The translations under genes were made by a program, and so were the position numbers. From Insolitispirillum peregrinum (lineage in GTDB: Bacteria; Pseudomonadota; Alphaproteobacteria; Rhodospirillales; Rhodospirillaceae), in assembly GCF_900156605.1 (NCBI RefSeq), contig NZ_FTOA01000003.1:1-64000 (forward strand): a DNA stretch of 64,000 nt, in the 5' to 3' direction. Of this stretch, positions 1-8,002 are shown in pieces. Position 1 is the stretch's first letter; each line of letters begins with the position of its first letter. A model generated the notes under the pieces. That model had not been told where the DNA came from. It did not search any database and was given only the letters and a program-made list of their open reading frames with translations.

Positions 1-491
1 CGGTCCGCTTCTGACAGATTGTCCTGCCCCAGCGAGCTCCAGGCCACCACATAGCCGCCGTCGGGCAGACCACAAACCGTCGGGAAATCCTGCGCGCTGG
101 TGGCCACCAGATTGACGGTCACCTGCGTGTTGACGGCCGCTCCGCTGGCGTTGTAGCGCTGCAGGTAAATGTCCTTGTCGTTGCCCGCCCCGGTCCAGGC
201 CACCACATAGCCGCCATCGGCCAGCGCCGCCACCGACGGCACCGTCTGATCGCCCGCCGTCAGGCTGTTGACCCGGAGTTCGTCGCCCGACCGGGTGCCA
301 TCGGCGTTAAAGCGCTGGCCGTAAATCCCCCAGCCGCTGCCGTCCTGATCCTTCGACTGCCACACCACAACCCAGCCGCCATCGGCCAGAACCGTTACCG
401 AAGGCTCGGTCTGCTCGCCGGACACGGCAGTGTTTATAATTTGTTCTTCATTTGCAGAAGCGAAATTTCCACCAATAGATGTATCGGTCAT
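1..491 (-). CDS. Repetitive, probably secreted protein, N-terminal part (runs off the window)
   Basis: The frame opens at the ATG at 489-491 (MTDTSIGGNF...) and stays open to the window edge, giving 163 residues of a longer protein. It has no signal peptide. After about 25 residues it enters roughly 52-56-residue repeats, each with a core like LADGGYVVAW followed by an Asp/Gly-rich turn and an (I)Y(G/L)QR(F/Y)NA(D/S)G strand. Two full units and the start of a third are visible. Such repeats occur in very large type I-secreted surface or calcium-binding proteins of alphaproteobacteria, where the secretion signal is at the C terminus. Secretion and adhesion roles are inference, since the rest of the gene is outside the window. 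It is transcribed away from the tyrB operon. Confidence 0.75.
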   Translation of the reverse strand, partial: MTDTSIGGNFASANEEQIINTAVSGEQTEPSVTVLADGGWVVVWQSKDQDGSGWGIYGQRFNADGTRSGDELRVNSLTAGDQTVPSVAALADGGYVVAWTGAGNDKDIYLQRYNASGAAVNTQVTVNLVATSAQDFPTVCGLPDGGYVVAWSSLGQDNLSEAD

Positions 492-667
492 TGCAACAGC
501 CTCACCTGTTTTAACTATCCATACCCAAACAATCTAATAGAGAAAATTTTCCATCTATTCAAGTAGGGGAATTAAGACCTGTAGCGAGGACAATTGTGTG
601 GTTTGGATTATGTGAGTGCAGAAAAATGAAAGATAATCTCCGATTGGCCTGATACTTGACCGTACCA

Positions 668-701
668 ACAAAAAGGGATGATGCCAAACGGCACCATCCC
701 C
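668..701 (-). terminator. Rho-independent terminator of the tyrB operon
   Basis: An 11-bp stem (GGGATGATGCC against GGCACCATCCC, one mismatch) with an AAAC loop lies at 675-700. On the minus strand it is followed by TTTTTG. It sits about 30 bases after the tyrB stop codon, the expected place for the end of the leftward operon. Confidence 0.75.
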
Positions 702-728
702 ATTCCTTTAGCCTGTCCGCCGGTGGTC

Positions 729-1928
729 TTACCCCTGACAAACCTGCGCAAACGCCTGTGCCACCCGCTCGACGTTGCGGCTGTTCAGGCCAGCGACGCA
801 GATACGGCCACTGCGCACCAGATAGATGCCGAACTCGTCGCGCAGGCGGTCGACCTGTGCGGCGCTGAGACCGGTGTAGCTGAACATGCCGCGCTGCTGC
901 ACCAGATAGTCAAAGTTGCGCTGTGGCAGGGCCTGCTTCAGCGCATCGACCAGTTGGGTGCGCATGGCGATGATGCGGGTGCGCATCTGTTCGACTTCGG
1001 CCAGCCACGAGGCTTTCAGGGCTTCGTCGCGCAGCACGATATCGACCAGCGCCGCGCCGGTGGTCGGCGGGCTGGAGTAGTTGCGGCGGACGGTGGCCTT
1101 CAACTGCCCCAGCACCCGCTGGGCGGCCTCGGCGGTGTCGCAGACGATGGACAGGCCCCCGACGCGTTCACCGTACAGCGAGAAAATCTTGGAGAACGAG
1201 TTGCTGACCAGGAACGGCTGGCCGGTGGCGGCCAGAGCGCGGATGGCATAGGCATCGTCGTCCATGCCGCCGCCAAAGCCCTGATAGGCGATGTCCATGA
1301 AGGCAATCAGGTTGCGCTCGCACACCACGCGGATCACCTGATCCCACTGGCCCGGGGTCAGGTCCGAGCCGGTCGGGTTGTGGCAGCAGGGGTGCAACAG
1401 GACGATGCTCTGCGCCGGAAGCTGTTGCAGGGCGGCCAGCATGCCGTCGATGTCAACGCCGCAGGTCTGCGGGTCAAAATAGGGGTAGGTGTGGGTTTTG
1501 AACCCGGCGCCTTCAAAGATGGCGACATGGTTGTCCCAGGTCGGGTTGCTGACCCAGACTTCGGACTGCGGGAAATAGCGGCGCAGGAAATCGGCCCCGA
1601 CCTTCAGCGCGCCTGATCCGCCCAGGGTCTGGATGGTGGCAATCCGTCCGTCGGTGCGGGCCGCCGAGTCCGCGCCGAACAACAGCGCCTGCACGCCGTC
1701 GCGGTAGCTGGCCATGCCTTCCATCGGCAGGTACAGCTTGGCTTCGGCCGGGCGGGCGGCCAGTTGGCTCTGGGCTTCGACCAGCGCCTGCGGCAGCGGC
1801 ACGATGCCCTGATCGTTGTAGTAAAGACCAATGCTGAGATTGACTTTCGCCGGACGGCTGTCGGCACGGAAGGCTTCCATCAGCGACAGGATCGGGTCAC
1901 CGGCATAGGCATCGACATGATTGAACAT
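729..1928 (-). CDS. tyrB: Aromatic amino acid aminotransferase (TyrB type)
   Basis: This 399-residue PLP-dependent class I aminotransferase interconverts aromatic amino acids (and aspartate or branched-chain ones) with their 2-oxo acids, using glutamate/2-oxoglutarate, in the cytoplasm. It matches the enterobacterial TyrB sequence I recall from end to end, including [39 protein letters not shown] and the PLP-lysine motif [17 protein letters not shown] (Lys near residue 247). I chose the ATG at 1926-1928 ([12 protein letters not shown]), which matches the family start; the seven upstream in-frame residues are not conserved. It is the last gene of an operon with an aromatic amino acid permease, an Lrp regulator and a YitT protein, so it probably catabolises imported Phe/Tyr/Trp. 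The close resemblance to gammaproteobacterial TyrB suggests transfer, which is inference. Confidence 0.93.
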   Translation of the reverse strand: MFNHVDAYAGDPILSLMEAFRADSRPAKVNLSIGLYYNDQGIVPLPQALVEAQSQLAARPAEAKLYLPMEGMASYRDGVQALLFGADSAARTDGRIATIQTLGGSGALKVGADFLRRYFPQSEVWVSNPTWDNHVAIFEGAGFKTHTYPYFDPQTCGVDIDGMLAALQQLPAQSIVLLHPCCHNPTGSDLTPGQWDQVIRVVCERNLIAFMDIAYQGFGGGMDDDAYAIRALAATGQPFLVSNSFSKIFSLYGERVGGLSIVCDTAEAAQRVLGQLKATVRRNYSSPPTTGAALVDIVLRDEALKASWLAEVEQMRTRIIAMRTQLVDALKQALPQRNFDYLVQQRGMFSYTGLSAAQVDRLRDEFGIYLVRSGRICVAGLNSRNVERVAQAFAQVCQG

Positions 1929-1961
1929 GGTTGGCTCGCACTCATGCAAGGGGGGAACGGA

Positions 1962-2576
1962 TCACGCCAGATAACGGTTCGGGCGGTGATTCATCAGGAT
2001 GATCAGGTTCAGCGCAAAGGCTCCGATGACCGACGCCACCAGCAGCGGCCACGACACCAGAAACAGCGAGGCGATCAGGATGGTAAAGTCCAGCGCCATC
2101 TGCACCTTGCCCGCCCGGATACCGTAGCGGTCCTGCAGGTACAGGGCCAGCATGTTGAAGCCGCCAAGGCTGGAGCGGTGACGGAACAGGGCAATGAATC
2201 CCAGACCCATCGCCACATTGCCCATCACGGCGGCATAGAACGGGTTGATGTCGCCCAACTGGATGAATTGTGGATGCAGTTCACTGAACAGCGACACCAG
2301 TGCGATGGCGCAAAAGGTCTTGATGACGAAATCCAGCCCCATCCGCTTGAAGGCCAGATAGTAGAACGGCAGGTTGAGGGTGAAGAATACCACCCCAAAG
2401 CGGACGCCGAGGACGTGGTGCAACAGCACCGCCAGCCCGGCGGTGCCGCCGGTCAGGGTGCCGGAGGCCTTGATCAGCATCACGCCGAACGACACGATCA
2501 GGCTGCCGACCAGCAGGGCCATCACGTCTTCGATCAGGGTATGGGGAACTTTGGGGACGGTGGTGGTCTGGCTCAT
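1962..2576 (-). CDS. YitT family (DUF161-type) membrane protein
   Basis: This is a 204-residue integral membrane protein with about five or six hydrophobic segments. The first segment carries LIVSFGVMLIKASGTLTGGTAG and the middle carries FRHRSSLGGFNMLALYLQDRYG, the two glycine-rich repeats typical of YitT/DUF161 proteins. Many relatives carry a C-terminal DUF2179 domain; this short form ends right after the last membrane helix (LNLIILMNHRPNRYLA). Its function is not established. Its ATG overlaps the Lrp stop codon by four bases and tyrB follows after 33 bases, so it is translationally coupled within the aromatic amino acid operon. A transport role for an aromatic compound or its keto acid would fit the context but is only inference. 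Confidence 0.8.
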   Translation of the reverse strand: MSQTTTVPKVPHTLIEDVMALLVGSLIVSFGVMLIKASGTLTGGTAGLAVLLHHVLGVRFGVVFFTLNLPFYYLAFKRMGLDFVIKTFCAIALVSLFSELHPQFIQLGDINPFYAAVMGNVAMGLGFIALFRHRSSLGGFNMLALYLQDRYGIRAGKVQMALDFTILIASLFLVSWPLLVASVIGAFALNLIILMNHRPNRYLA

Positions 2577-3088
2577 GGAGTGGCTCCCATGCTCGGATCG
2601 GAAGAGGCAGAGGACGGAGACGTAACCGGCAGGTGGCCGTTTTCCTTTACCCGCTCCAGCACCACCGCCGTCCGCACATGGCTGACGCTGGCGCTGAGCG
2701 AGGCCAGCTCGCTGATCAGGCGGCTCATGTCCGGCAGGTCAGCGGCGGCAATTTTCAGCAGGTAGTCATAGTCGCCGGTGATCTTGAACACGTCACGGAT
2801 GGCCGCTTCCCGCTCGATGAAGGCCATCAGGGCGGCCACCGCCTGCGGGGCGTGGCTGACCATGCGGACCTCGACCATGCCGACCATCGGCGTGCTGTCG
2901 GCCAGCGGGGAAATCTGGGCGTAATAGCCAAGGATCATCCCCGACTGTTCCAGCGCAATCCGGCGGCGCGAGCATTGCGAGGTGGACAGGCCGATCCTGT
3001 CGGCCAGATCCTGATTGCTGAGGCGGCCATTGCCGCGCAACAGCGCCAGAATCCGGCGGTCGTGGTCATCAAGGGCGACGGGTTTCAT
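2573..3088 (-). CDS. Lrp/AsnC family transcriptional regulator
   Basis: This is a 171-residue regulator. An N-terminal winged helix-turn-helix (about residues 6-50; LDDHDRRILALLRGNGRLS, then DLADRIGLSTSQCSRRRIAL) is followed by an effector-binding RAM domain (about residues 65-140, with ITGDYDYLLKI). The start at 3086-3088 (MKPVALDDHDRR) fits the family; the 13 upstream in-frame codons overlap the permease end. About 25 residues after the RAM domain are Ser/Pro-rich and atypical. The gene lies 20 bases after the permease stop and overlaps the YitT start. Such regulators sense amino acids and control neighbouring transport and catabolism genes, so it probably controls this operon in response to an aromatic amino acid. 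Confidence 0.92.
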   Translation of the reverse strand: MKPVALDDHDRRILALLRGNGRLSNQDLADRIGLSTSQCSRRRIALEQSGMILGYYAQISPLADSTPMVGMVEVRMVSHAPQAVAALMAFIEREAAIRDVFKITGDYDYLLKIAAADLPDMSRLISELASLSASVSHVRTAVVLERVKENGHLPVTSPSSASSDPSMGATP

Positions 3089-3107
3089 GATCAGCCAGCG
3101 CCTTTTC

Positions 3108-4469
3108 TCAGCGTTGAACCGGTGCAAACCGGGTGCGCAGGGCGTACAGCACCCCCAGCGCCACGATCCATCCCGGCATCACCCACACCGCGAGGGTCAT
3201 GTCCGGGGTCATCATCATCACCACCAGAATTCCGGCCATGAACAGCAGGCACAGGTAGTTGGTCAGTGGATGCCACGGGCTGCGGAAACTGCTCTGCCGG
3301 TTCTGCTGGCGCAGGTGGCGGCGGAATTTCAGGTGGGTCAGGCTGATCATGCCCCAGTTGATCACCAGCGCGGCAACCACCAGCATCATCAGCAACCCGA
3401 ACGCCTTGCCGGGCATCAGATAGTTGATCAGCACACAAATGGCTGTTGCCACCGCCGACACCGCCAGCGCGGGCACCGGCACGCCGCGCTTGTTGACGCG
3501 GGTCAGCACCTGCGGAGCATTCTTTTGCAGGGCCAGACCGAACAGCATCCGGCTGTTGCAGTAAACGCAGCTATTGTACACCGACAGGGCGGCGGTCAGA
3601 ACCACCACGTTCAGCACGGTGGCCACCAGCCCGTTGTCGAGCGACTGGAAAATCAGCACGAACGGGCTGCCGCCCTCCTGCACCTGCGTCCACGGGTACA
3701 ACGACAGCAGGACGGCCAGCGCGCCGACGTAGAAAATCAGGATGCGATAGATCACCTGATTGGTGGCTTTGGGGATGGTGGTCTGCGGGTCACGGGCTTC
3801 GGCGGCGGTGATGCCGACCAGCTCCAGACCGCCGAACGAGAACATGATCGGGGCCATCGCCAGCGCCAGCCCGCCGAGGCCGTTGGGCAGGAAGCCGCCC
3901 AGCGCCCACAGGTTGCTGACCGAGGTCTGCGGGCCGCCGCTGCCGCTGAACAGCAGCCACAGGCCGAACAGGATCATGCTGACAATGGCGGCAACCTTGA
4001 TGATGGAAAACCAGAATTCCATCTCGCCGAACAGCTTGACGTGCAGCAGGTTGATGATGTTGATCACCACGAAAAAGGCCAGTGCCGAGGCCCAGGTGGG
4101 GATGTCGGGCCACCAGTACTGCACATAAATGCCGATGGCGGTCAGTTCGGCCATGCTGACCAGCACGTACAGCACCCAGTAATTCCAGCCGGACAGGAAC
4201 CCGGCGAAATTGCCCCAATAGGTATAGGCAAAGTGGCTGAACGAGCCCGCCACCGGGGTATCAACGACCATTTCCGCCAGTTGGCGCATGATCAGAAAGG
4301 CAATGATCCCGGCGACCAGATAGCCGAGCAGGATTGACGGGCCAGCCAGTTTGATGGTTTGTGCCACCCCGAGGAACAACCCGGTCCCGATCGCCCCGCC
4401 CAGCGCGATCAACTGAATGTGTCGGTTGGACAGGCCCCGGCTGAGGCTGTCGTTCTGCTCGCTCTGCAT
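3108..4469 (-). CDS. Aromatic amino acid permease (PheP/AroP-like, APC superfamily)
   Basis: This 453-residue permease has about 12 membrane helices and belongs to the amino acid transporter family of the APC superfamily. It probably imports phenylalanine and related aromatic amino acids by proton symport across the inner membrane. The N-terminal stretch SNRHIQLIALGGAIGTGLF is the family signature. MFSFGGLELVGITAAEARDP, YNSCVYCNSRMLFGLA and the helix-3 segment SGWNYWVLYVLVSMAELTA closely resemble E. coli PheP as I recall it. The start at 4467-4469 gives the usual short N-terminal tail. It is the first gene of the leftward operon with lrp, yitT and tyrB. I cannot tell whether Phe, Tyr or Trp is preferred. 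Confidence 0.9.
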   Translation of the reverse strand: MQSEQNDSLSRGLSNRHIQLIALGGAIGTGLFLGVAQTIKLAGPSILLGYLVAGIIAFLIMRQLAEMVVDTPVAGSFSHFAYTYWGNFAGFLSGWNYWVLYVLVSMAELTAIGIYVQYWWPDIPTWASALAFFVVINIINLLHVKLFGEMEFWFSIIKVAAIVSMILFGLWLLFSGSGGPQTSVSNLWALGGFLPNGLGGLALAMAPIMFSFGGLELVGITAAEARDPQTTIPKATNQVIYRILIFYVGALAVLLSLYPWTQVQEGGSPFVLIFQSLDNGLVATVLNVVVLTAALSVYNSCVYCNSRMLFGLALQKNAPQVLTRVNKRGVPVPALAVSAVATAICVLINYLMPGKAFGLLMMLVVAALVINWGMISLTHLKFRRHLRQQNRQSSFRSPWHPLTNYLCLLFMAGILVVMMMTPDMTLAVWVMPGWIVALGVLYALRTRFAPVQR

Positions 4470-4594
4470 CGAGCCTGATCCTTATCCTGTAAAGGGACAA
4501 TCACCCGTGATTGCCGAAAAAATGCACAAAGATGGCATTTAGCACAGGAATGATGCACATATCCATTAAAATGAGAGATATGGTGATCAACAGA

Positions 4595-4644
4595 ACGGGG
4601 TCCGGGGCCTTGCGGCCCCGGCGAGGTGTGGAGCAGCGCTCCAC
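4595..4644. repeat. Double-hairpin intergenic repeat, copy 1
   Basis: The element starts ACGGGGTCCGGGG and holds two hairpins: CCGGGGCC/GGCCCCGG (4602-4609 with 4614-4621) and GTGGAGC/GCTCCAC (4628-4634 with 4638-4644). A second copy in reverse orientation is at 17567-17616. Between copies the outer pair of the second stem changes from G-C to A-T on both sides, so pairing is kept. On the plus strand a short T run follows (4652-4657), so it may also act as a terminator. Confidence 0.7.
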
Positions 4645-4659
4645 GTCCCTGCTTTTTTA

Positions 4660-5097
4660 TTATGCACGCGGCTGGCCGTCCCTGCTCTCGCTGCCGCGAT
4701 GATAGCGAAAGGTGCCGCTGGCGGTGGCAATCAGCGAGTCGTGTTCATCGTGGATGCTGGCCGAGGTGAAAAAGATCTTGCTGCCGCCGCCGCTGACCAG
4801 CCCTTCGGCGCGCAGGTGCTGACCCTTGGCGATGCCGATGAAGTTGGTGGTCAGCGACAGGGTGAGCGTGCGACGCACGTTTCCCGGCACCGGGCAATGG
4901 CACCCGGCATAGCCGCTGACCGTATCGAGCAGGGTGGTGAGCAATCCGCCGTGGGGAAGACCGGCCCGGTTGAGGTGTTCCGGGCGCAGGGTCATTTCGA
5001 CCACCGCCCGGCCCTGTTCCCATTCGGTGATCCGGTAGCCCAGCAGGCGGGAAAACCCGCTGGCACTGTTTTGTTCCCACAGAAGATTCTCGTCCAT
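4660..5097 (-). CDS. PaaI-type hotdog acyl-CoA thioesterase
   Basis: This 145-residue hotdog-fold protein hydrolyses acyl-CoA or aryl-CoA thioesters in the cytoplasm. The family motif HLNRAGLPHGGLLTTLLDT is near residues 41-60 (HGG plus the Asp at the start of the long helix). TTNFIGIAKGQHLRAEG forms the central strands, as in PaaI/YbgC-like enzymes. It lies 5 bases after the acyl-CoA ligase stop, as third gene of the leftward operon acyl-CoA dehydrogenase - ligase - thioesterase. In such operons it is thought to release CoA trapped in dead-end thioesters. The substrate is unknown. Confidence 0.85.
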   Translation of the reverse strand: MDENLLWEQNSASGFSRLLGYRITEWEQGRAVVEMTLRPEHLNRAGLPHGGLLTTLLDTVSGYAGCHCPVPGNVRRTLTLSLTTNFIGIAKGQHLRAEGLVSGGGSKIFFTSASIHDEHDSLIATASGTFRYHRGSESRDGQPRA

Positions 5098-5102
5098 GAC
5101 CG

Positions 5103-6668
5103 CTATAGCCTTTCCGGGATGTCACTGGCTCCGCACAGCCGGTCAGCGGCCAGGACCAGATGGTGTTTCTGGATTTTCCCGGTGGCGCTGGCTGGCATGG
5201 CCGGAACGATAAAAATGCGCTGAGGCCGTTTATACGGTGCCAGCCGGTCGTGAATGAAGGCTTTTAAGGCGTCTTCGTCCAGTTGACTGCCGGGTGACAG
5301 CTCGACAAAGGCAATCACCTCCTCGTTGCCGGGGATGCGCCGCCCGACCACCGCGCTCTGAATCACCAGCGGATGGGCGTTCAGCGCGGTTTCGACTTCG
5401 GGCGGATAGACGTTAAAGCCCGAGCGGATGATCAGTTCCTTGCACCGCCCGACCAGGAACAGCGCCCCGTCCGGCCCCTGTCGGCACAGGTCGCCGGTTT
5501 TCAGCCAGCCGTCGGCGGTGACGGTGGCGCGGGTGGCAATCGGGTCGTTGTAATAGCCCTTCATCACGTTCGGACCGCGTACCCACAGTTCACCGATCTC
5601 GCCGGGGGCGACATCATCGCCGGTGAGCTGGTCGATGAAGCGCACCTCGACATGCGGCAACGGTGGGCCGATGCTGTCATCATCGCGCGGTGACGGGATC
5701 AGGGTCTGGGAAACGGTCGGCGAGGCTTCGGTCAGGCCATAGCCGTTGTTGAGGGCGGTGCCGAACAGTCCCTCGATTCGCCGTTTCCACTCCAGATCGA
5801 GCGGTGCTCCCCCCGATGACATGTAGCGCAGGTGCGGCGCCTTCAGGGCACGGCCTTCGGCTTCCAGATGCTCCAGCAGCTTGGCATACATCGCCGGAAC
5901 CCCCTGAAAAACGGTCACGCCGTTTTCCAGCGCCCGCGCCAGATGGCGGGGATCAAAGCGCGGCACCATCTCCAGCATCCCACCGGCCTTGAGGGTGCCG
6001 AGGAAGGTCGAGGCCAGGCCGAACACATGGCTGATCGGCAGCACCGCATAGACATGGTCGGCGGTGGTCAGGCCGCGTTGCTGGCCGGAAATGGTGGCGA
6101 TGTACAGCAGGCCGCGATGGGTCAGCATCACGCCCTTGGGGGTGCCGGTGGTCCCCGAGGTGTAGATCATCGCCGCCACCTGATCGGCGTTGCTGTCCTC
6201 CACCGGCTCGGGGGTGGCCGGACGCTGCCCGGCGATCAGCACCGTTCCGGCGTGGGGCAGGGAATGGTCGTCGGCCTGATGGCGGGCACCATGGGCGGCG
6301 GCATCGCGGGAGGTCTGGGGGGTGAACACCAGCGCGCGCGGGGTGCAATGCTGCTCGATCCGGTCGATTTCCACCGCCGGGATGCGGGCATTGACCACCA
6401 CCGCCCATGCATCCAGCCGGGAACAGGCCAGAATCATCGCCGCGAGGGCGGCGCAGTTTTCGTTGACCAGCAAAACGCGGTCACCACCACGGACGCCCGC
6501 GGCCTCCAGCAGGGTGACGGCGGCATCGCTGGCCTCGCCCAGTTGGGCAAAGGTCAGCGTCTGGCCGTCGTGGTCGATCAACGCCACCGCCTGTGGCCGT
6601 TCAGCCCGCCAGCGGTCGGCCAGCAGGTGCAGGCGGCGAGGCAGCTCGGGCAGGGGGGCTGTTACCAT
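5103..6668 (-). CDS. Acyl-CoA synthetase / AMP-dependent ligase (ANL superfamily)
   Basis: This 521-residue cytoplasmic enzyme activates a carboxylic acid to its CoA thioester through an acyl-adenylate, using ATP. The P-loop IYTSGTTGTPKGVMLTH lies near residues 168-183. NNGYGLTEASP is the A5 motif, GWLKTGDLCR the A7 motif and RSGFNVYPPEVE the hinge. The catalytic Lys is in SATGKIQ near residue 498. The ATG at 6666-6668 (MVTAPLPELPRR) is chosen because it overlaps the acyl-CoA dehydrogenase stop; the frame continues upstream only inside that gene. It is class I long/medium-chain or aryl type, not the PaaK phenylacetate-CoA ligase family. The substrate cannot be read from sequence; it should feed the adjacent dehydrogenase. 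Confidence 0.9.
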   Translation of the reverse strand: MVTAPLPELPRRLHLLADRWRAERPQAVALIDHDGQTLTFAQLGEASDAAVTLLEAAGVRGGDRVLLVNENCAALAAMILACSRLDAWAVVVNARIPAVEIDRIEQHCTPRALVFTPQTSRDAAAHGARHQADDHSLPHAGTVLIAGQRPATPEPVEDSNADQVAAMIYTSGTTGTPKGVMLTHRGLLYIATISGQQRGLTTADHVYAVLPISHVFGLASTFLGTLKAGGMLEMVPRFDPRHLARALENGVTVFQGVPAMYAKLLEHLEAEGRALKAPHLRYMSSGGAPLDLEWKRRIEGLFGTALNNGYGLTEASPTVSQTLIPSPRDDDSIGPPLPHVEVRFIDQLTGDDVAPGEIGELWVRGPNVMKGYYNDPIATRATVTADGWLKTGDLCRQGPDGALFLVGRCKELIIRSGFNVYPPEVETALNAHPLVIQSAVVGRRIPGNEEVIAFVELSPGSQLDEDALKAFIHDRLAPYKRPQRIFIVPAMPASATGKIQKHHLVLAADRLCGASDIPERL

Positions 6669-7825
6669 GTCCGCGCGTCCTTCAACATGTTGCGGGCGAT
6701 CACCAGTTGCTGAATCTGGGTGGTGCCTTCGTAAATGCGGAACAGGCGCACATCGCGATAGAAACGCTCGATTCCGTAATCGGCAATATAGCCTGCGCCG
6801 CCGTGAATCTGTACCGCCCGATCGGCCACCCGACCGACCATTTCGCTCGCATACATCTTGCAACAGGCGGCTTCGGTGCTGACGTCGATGCCCTGATCCT
6901 TGCGGCGGGCGGTTTCTTCGACCATGCAGCGGGCGGCATAGGCTTCGGCCTTGCTGTCGGCCAGCATCGCCTGAATCAACTGGAACTCGCCAATCGGCTT
7001 GCCGAACTGCTCGCGTTCCAGGCTGTAGCGCAGGCTGTCTTCGATCAGGCGTTCGGCCACCCCGACGCAGACCGAGCCGATGTGCAGGCGGCCCCGGTCG
7101 AGCACCTTCATCGCCGTCTTGAAGCCCTGATGCAGGCGGGCTTCGCCGCCGATGATCGCCGAGACCGGTACCCGCACGTTGTCAAAGATGACATCGCAGG
7201 TGTGCGCGCCCTTTTGCCCCATCTTGTGGTCATTGGGGCCGAGGGAGATGCCCGGCAGGTTGGCATCGACAACAAAGGCCGAAACGCCGCTGGCGTCGCG
7301 GCTGTCGGGATTGGTGCGGGCAAAGACGGTGAACACCCCGGCTTCGGGGGCGTTGGTGATGTAACGCTTGGTGCCGTTGATCAGGAAATCATCGCCATTG
7401 CGGCGGGCGCTGGTGCGCAGGGACCCGGCGTCCGATCCGCTGCCCGGTTCGGTCAGGCAGAACGAGCCGATCAGCTCGCCCGAGGCGAGGCGCGGCAGGT
7501 AGTGGCTCTTTTGCTCGTCGGTGCCGTCAATCACGATCCCCTGCGAGCCGATGCCGTTGTTGGTGCCCATCAGCGAGCGGAAAGCGGGTGAGGTGCGCCC
7601 CAGCAGGAAGGCAATCTGCACTTCTTCGCTCATCGCCAACCCCAGCCCGCCATAGGCTTCGGGGATCGACATGCCGAACAGGCCCATGTCGCGCATGTCC
7701 TGCACCACTTCGGCCGGAATGGCGTCGTCTTCGGCCACTTTGGCTTCCAGCGGGCGCAGGCGGTTGTCCACAAAGCGGCGGACGGTATCGAGCAGTTGGG
7801 AGAGGGTTTCCGGGTCCAGAGCCAT
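6662..7825 (-). CDS. Acyl-CoA dehydrogenase
   Basis: This 387-residue flavoprotein performs the first oxidation of beta-oxidation (acyl-CoA to 2-enoyl-CoA), passing electrons to electron-transfer flavoprotein. It shows the N-terminal helical domain, the flavin motif FCLTEPGSGSDAGSLRTSA, and the C-terminal signature YIADYGIERFYRDVRLFRI with EGTTQIQQLVIARNML. The residue in the usual catalytic-base position of the C-terminal domain is the Glu of YEGTT. I chose the ATG at 7823-7825 (MALDPETLSQLL); upstream codons lie in the divergent promoter region. It is the first gene of the leftward operon and faces the enoyl-CoA hydratase gene across 177 bases. It could act on a straight-chain, dicarboxylic or alicyclic acyl-CoA. 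Confidence 0.92.
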   Translation of the reverse strand: MALDPETLSQLLDTVRRFVDNRLRPLEAKVAEDDAIPAEVVQDMRDMGLFGMSIPEAYGGLGLAMSEEVQIAFLLGRTSPAFRSLMGTNNGIGSQGIVIDGTDEQKSHYLPRLASGELIGSFCLTEPGSGSDAGSLRTSARRNGDDFLINGTKRYITNAPEAGVFTVFARTNPDSRDASGVSAFVVDANLPGISLGPNDHKMGQKGAHTCDVIFDNVRVPVSAIIGGEARLHQGFKTAMKVLDRGRLHIGSVCVGVAERLIEDSLRYSLEREQFGKPIGEFQLIQAMLADSKAEAYAARCMVEETARRKDQGIDVSTEAACCKMYASEMVGRVADRAVQIHGGAGYIADYGIERFYRDVRLFRIYEGTTQIQQLVIARNMLKDARTW

Positions 7826-7856
7826 CGTGTGTTTCCTCGTGTTTTGTCTTGTGATG

Positions 7857-7871
7857 TTTCGTATCGTGAAA
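7857..7871. promoter_or_regulatory. Candidate operator A (15-bp palindrome TTTCGTATCGTGAAA)
   Basis: The site has the form TTTC(G/A)(C/T)-N3-(G/A)(C/T)GAAA and lies 32 bases upstream of the acyl-CoA dehydrogenase start. Two similar sites are at 7943-7957 and 11616-11630, the latter being upstream of the IclR gene. IclR proteins commonly bind palindromes of about this length, so this is a plausible binding site of the neighbouring IclR regulator. Confidence 0.5.
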
Positions 7872-7942
7872 ATCAGTTTCAAAAAACTGTTGATGCAGAC
7901 GGTGGCACGAACTACGATGCCCGTCAAGAATACGAAATTGGT

Positions 7943-7957
7943 TTTCACCATGCGAAA
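7943..7957. promoter_or_regulatory. Candidate operator B (15-bp palindrome TTTCACCATGCGAAA)
   Basis: This is the second 15-bp near-palindrome in the divergent control region, 46 bases upstream of the enoyl-CoA hydratase start. It shares TTTC..C-AT-GCGAAA with the perfect palindrome at 11616-11630. Its position suggests control of the rightward operon. Confidence 0.5.
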
Positions 7958-8002
7958 TTAAAATCGCCGAAAGCCAGAACCAACAGATGGGAGGAAACCG
8001 CA

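Noticed and set aside
559..741. A 60-codon minus-strand frame in the gap after tyrB
   Set aside because: It overlaps the tyrB terminator hairpin, lacks a ribosome binding site and has no coherent protein pattern.
678..1616. A 312-codon plus-strand frame opposite tyrB
   Set aside because: It mirrors tyrB codons, has no recognisable domain and would run through the tyrB terminator hairpin.
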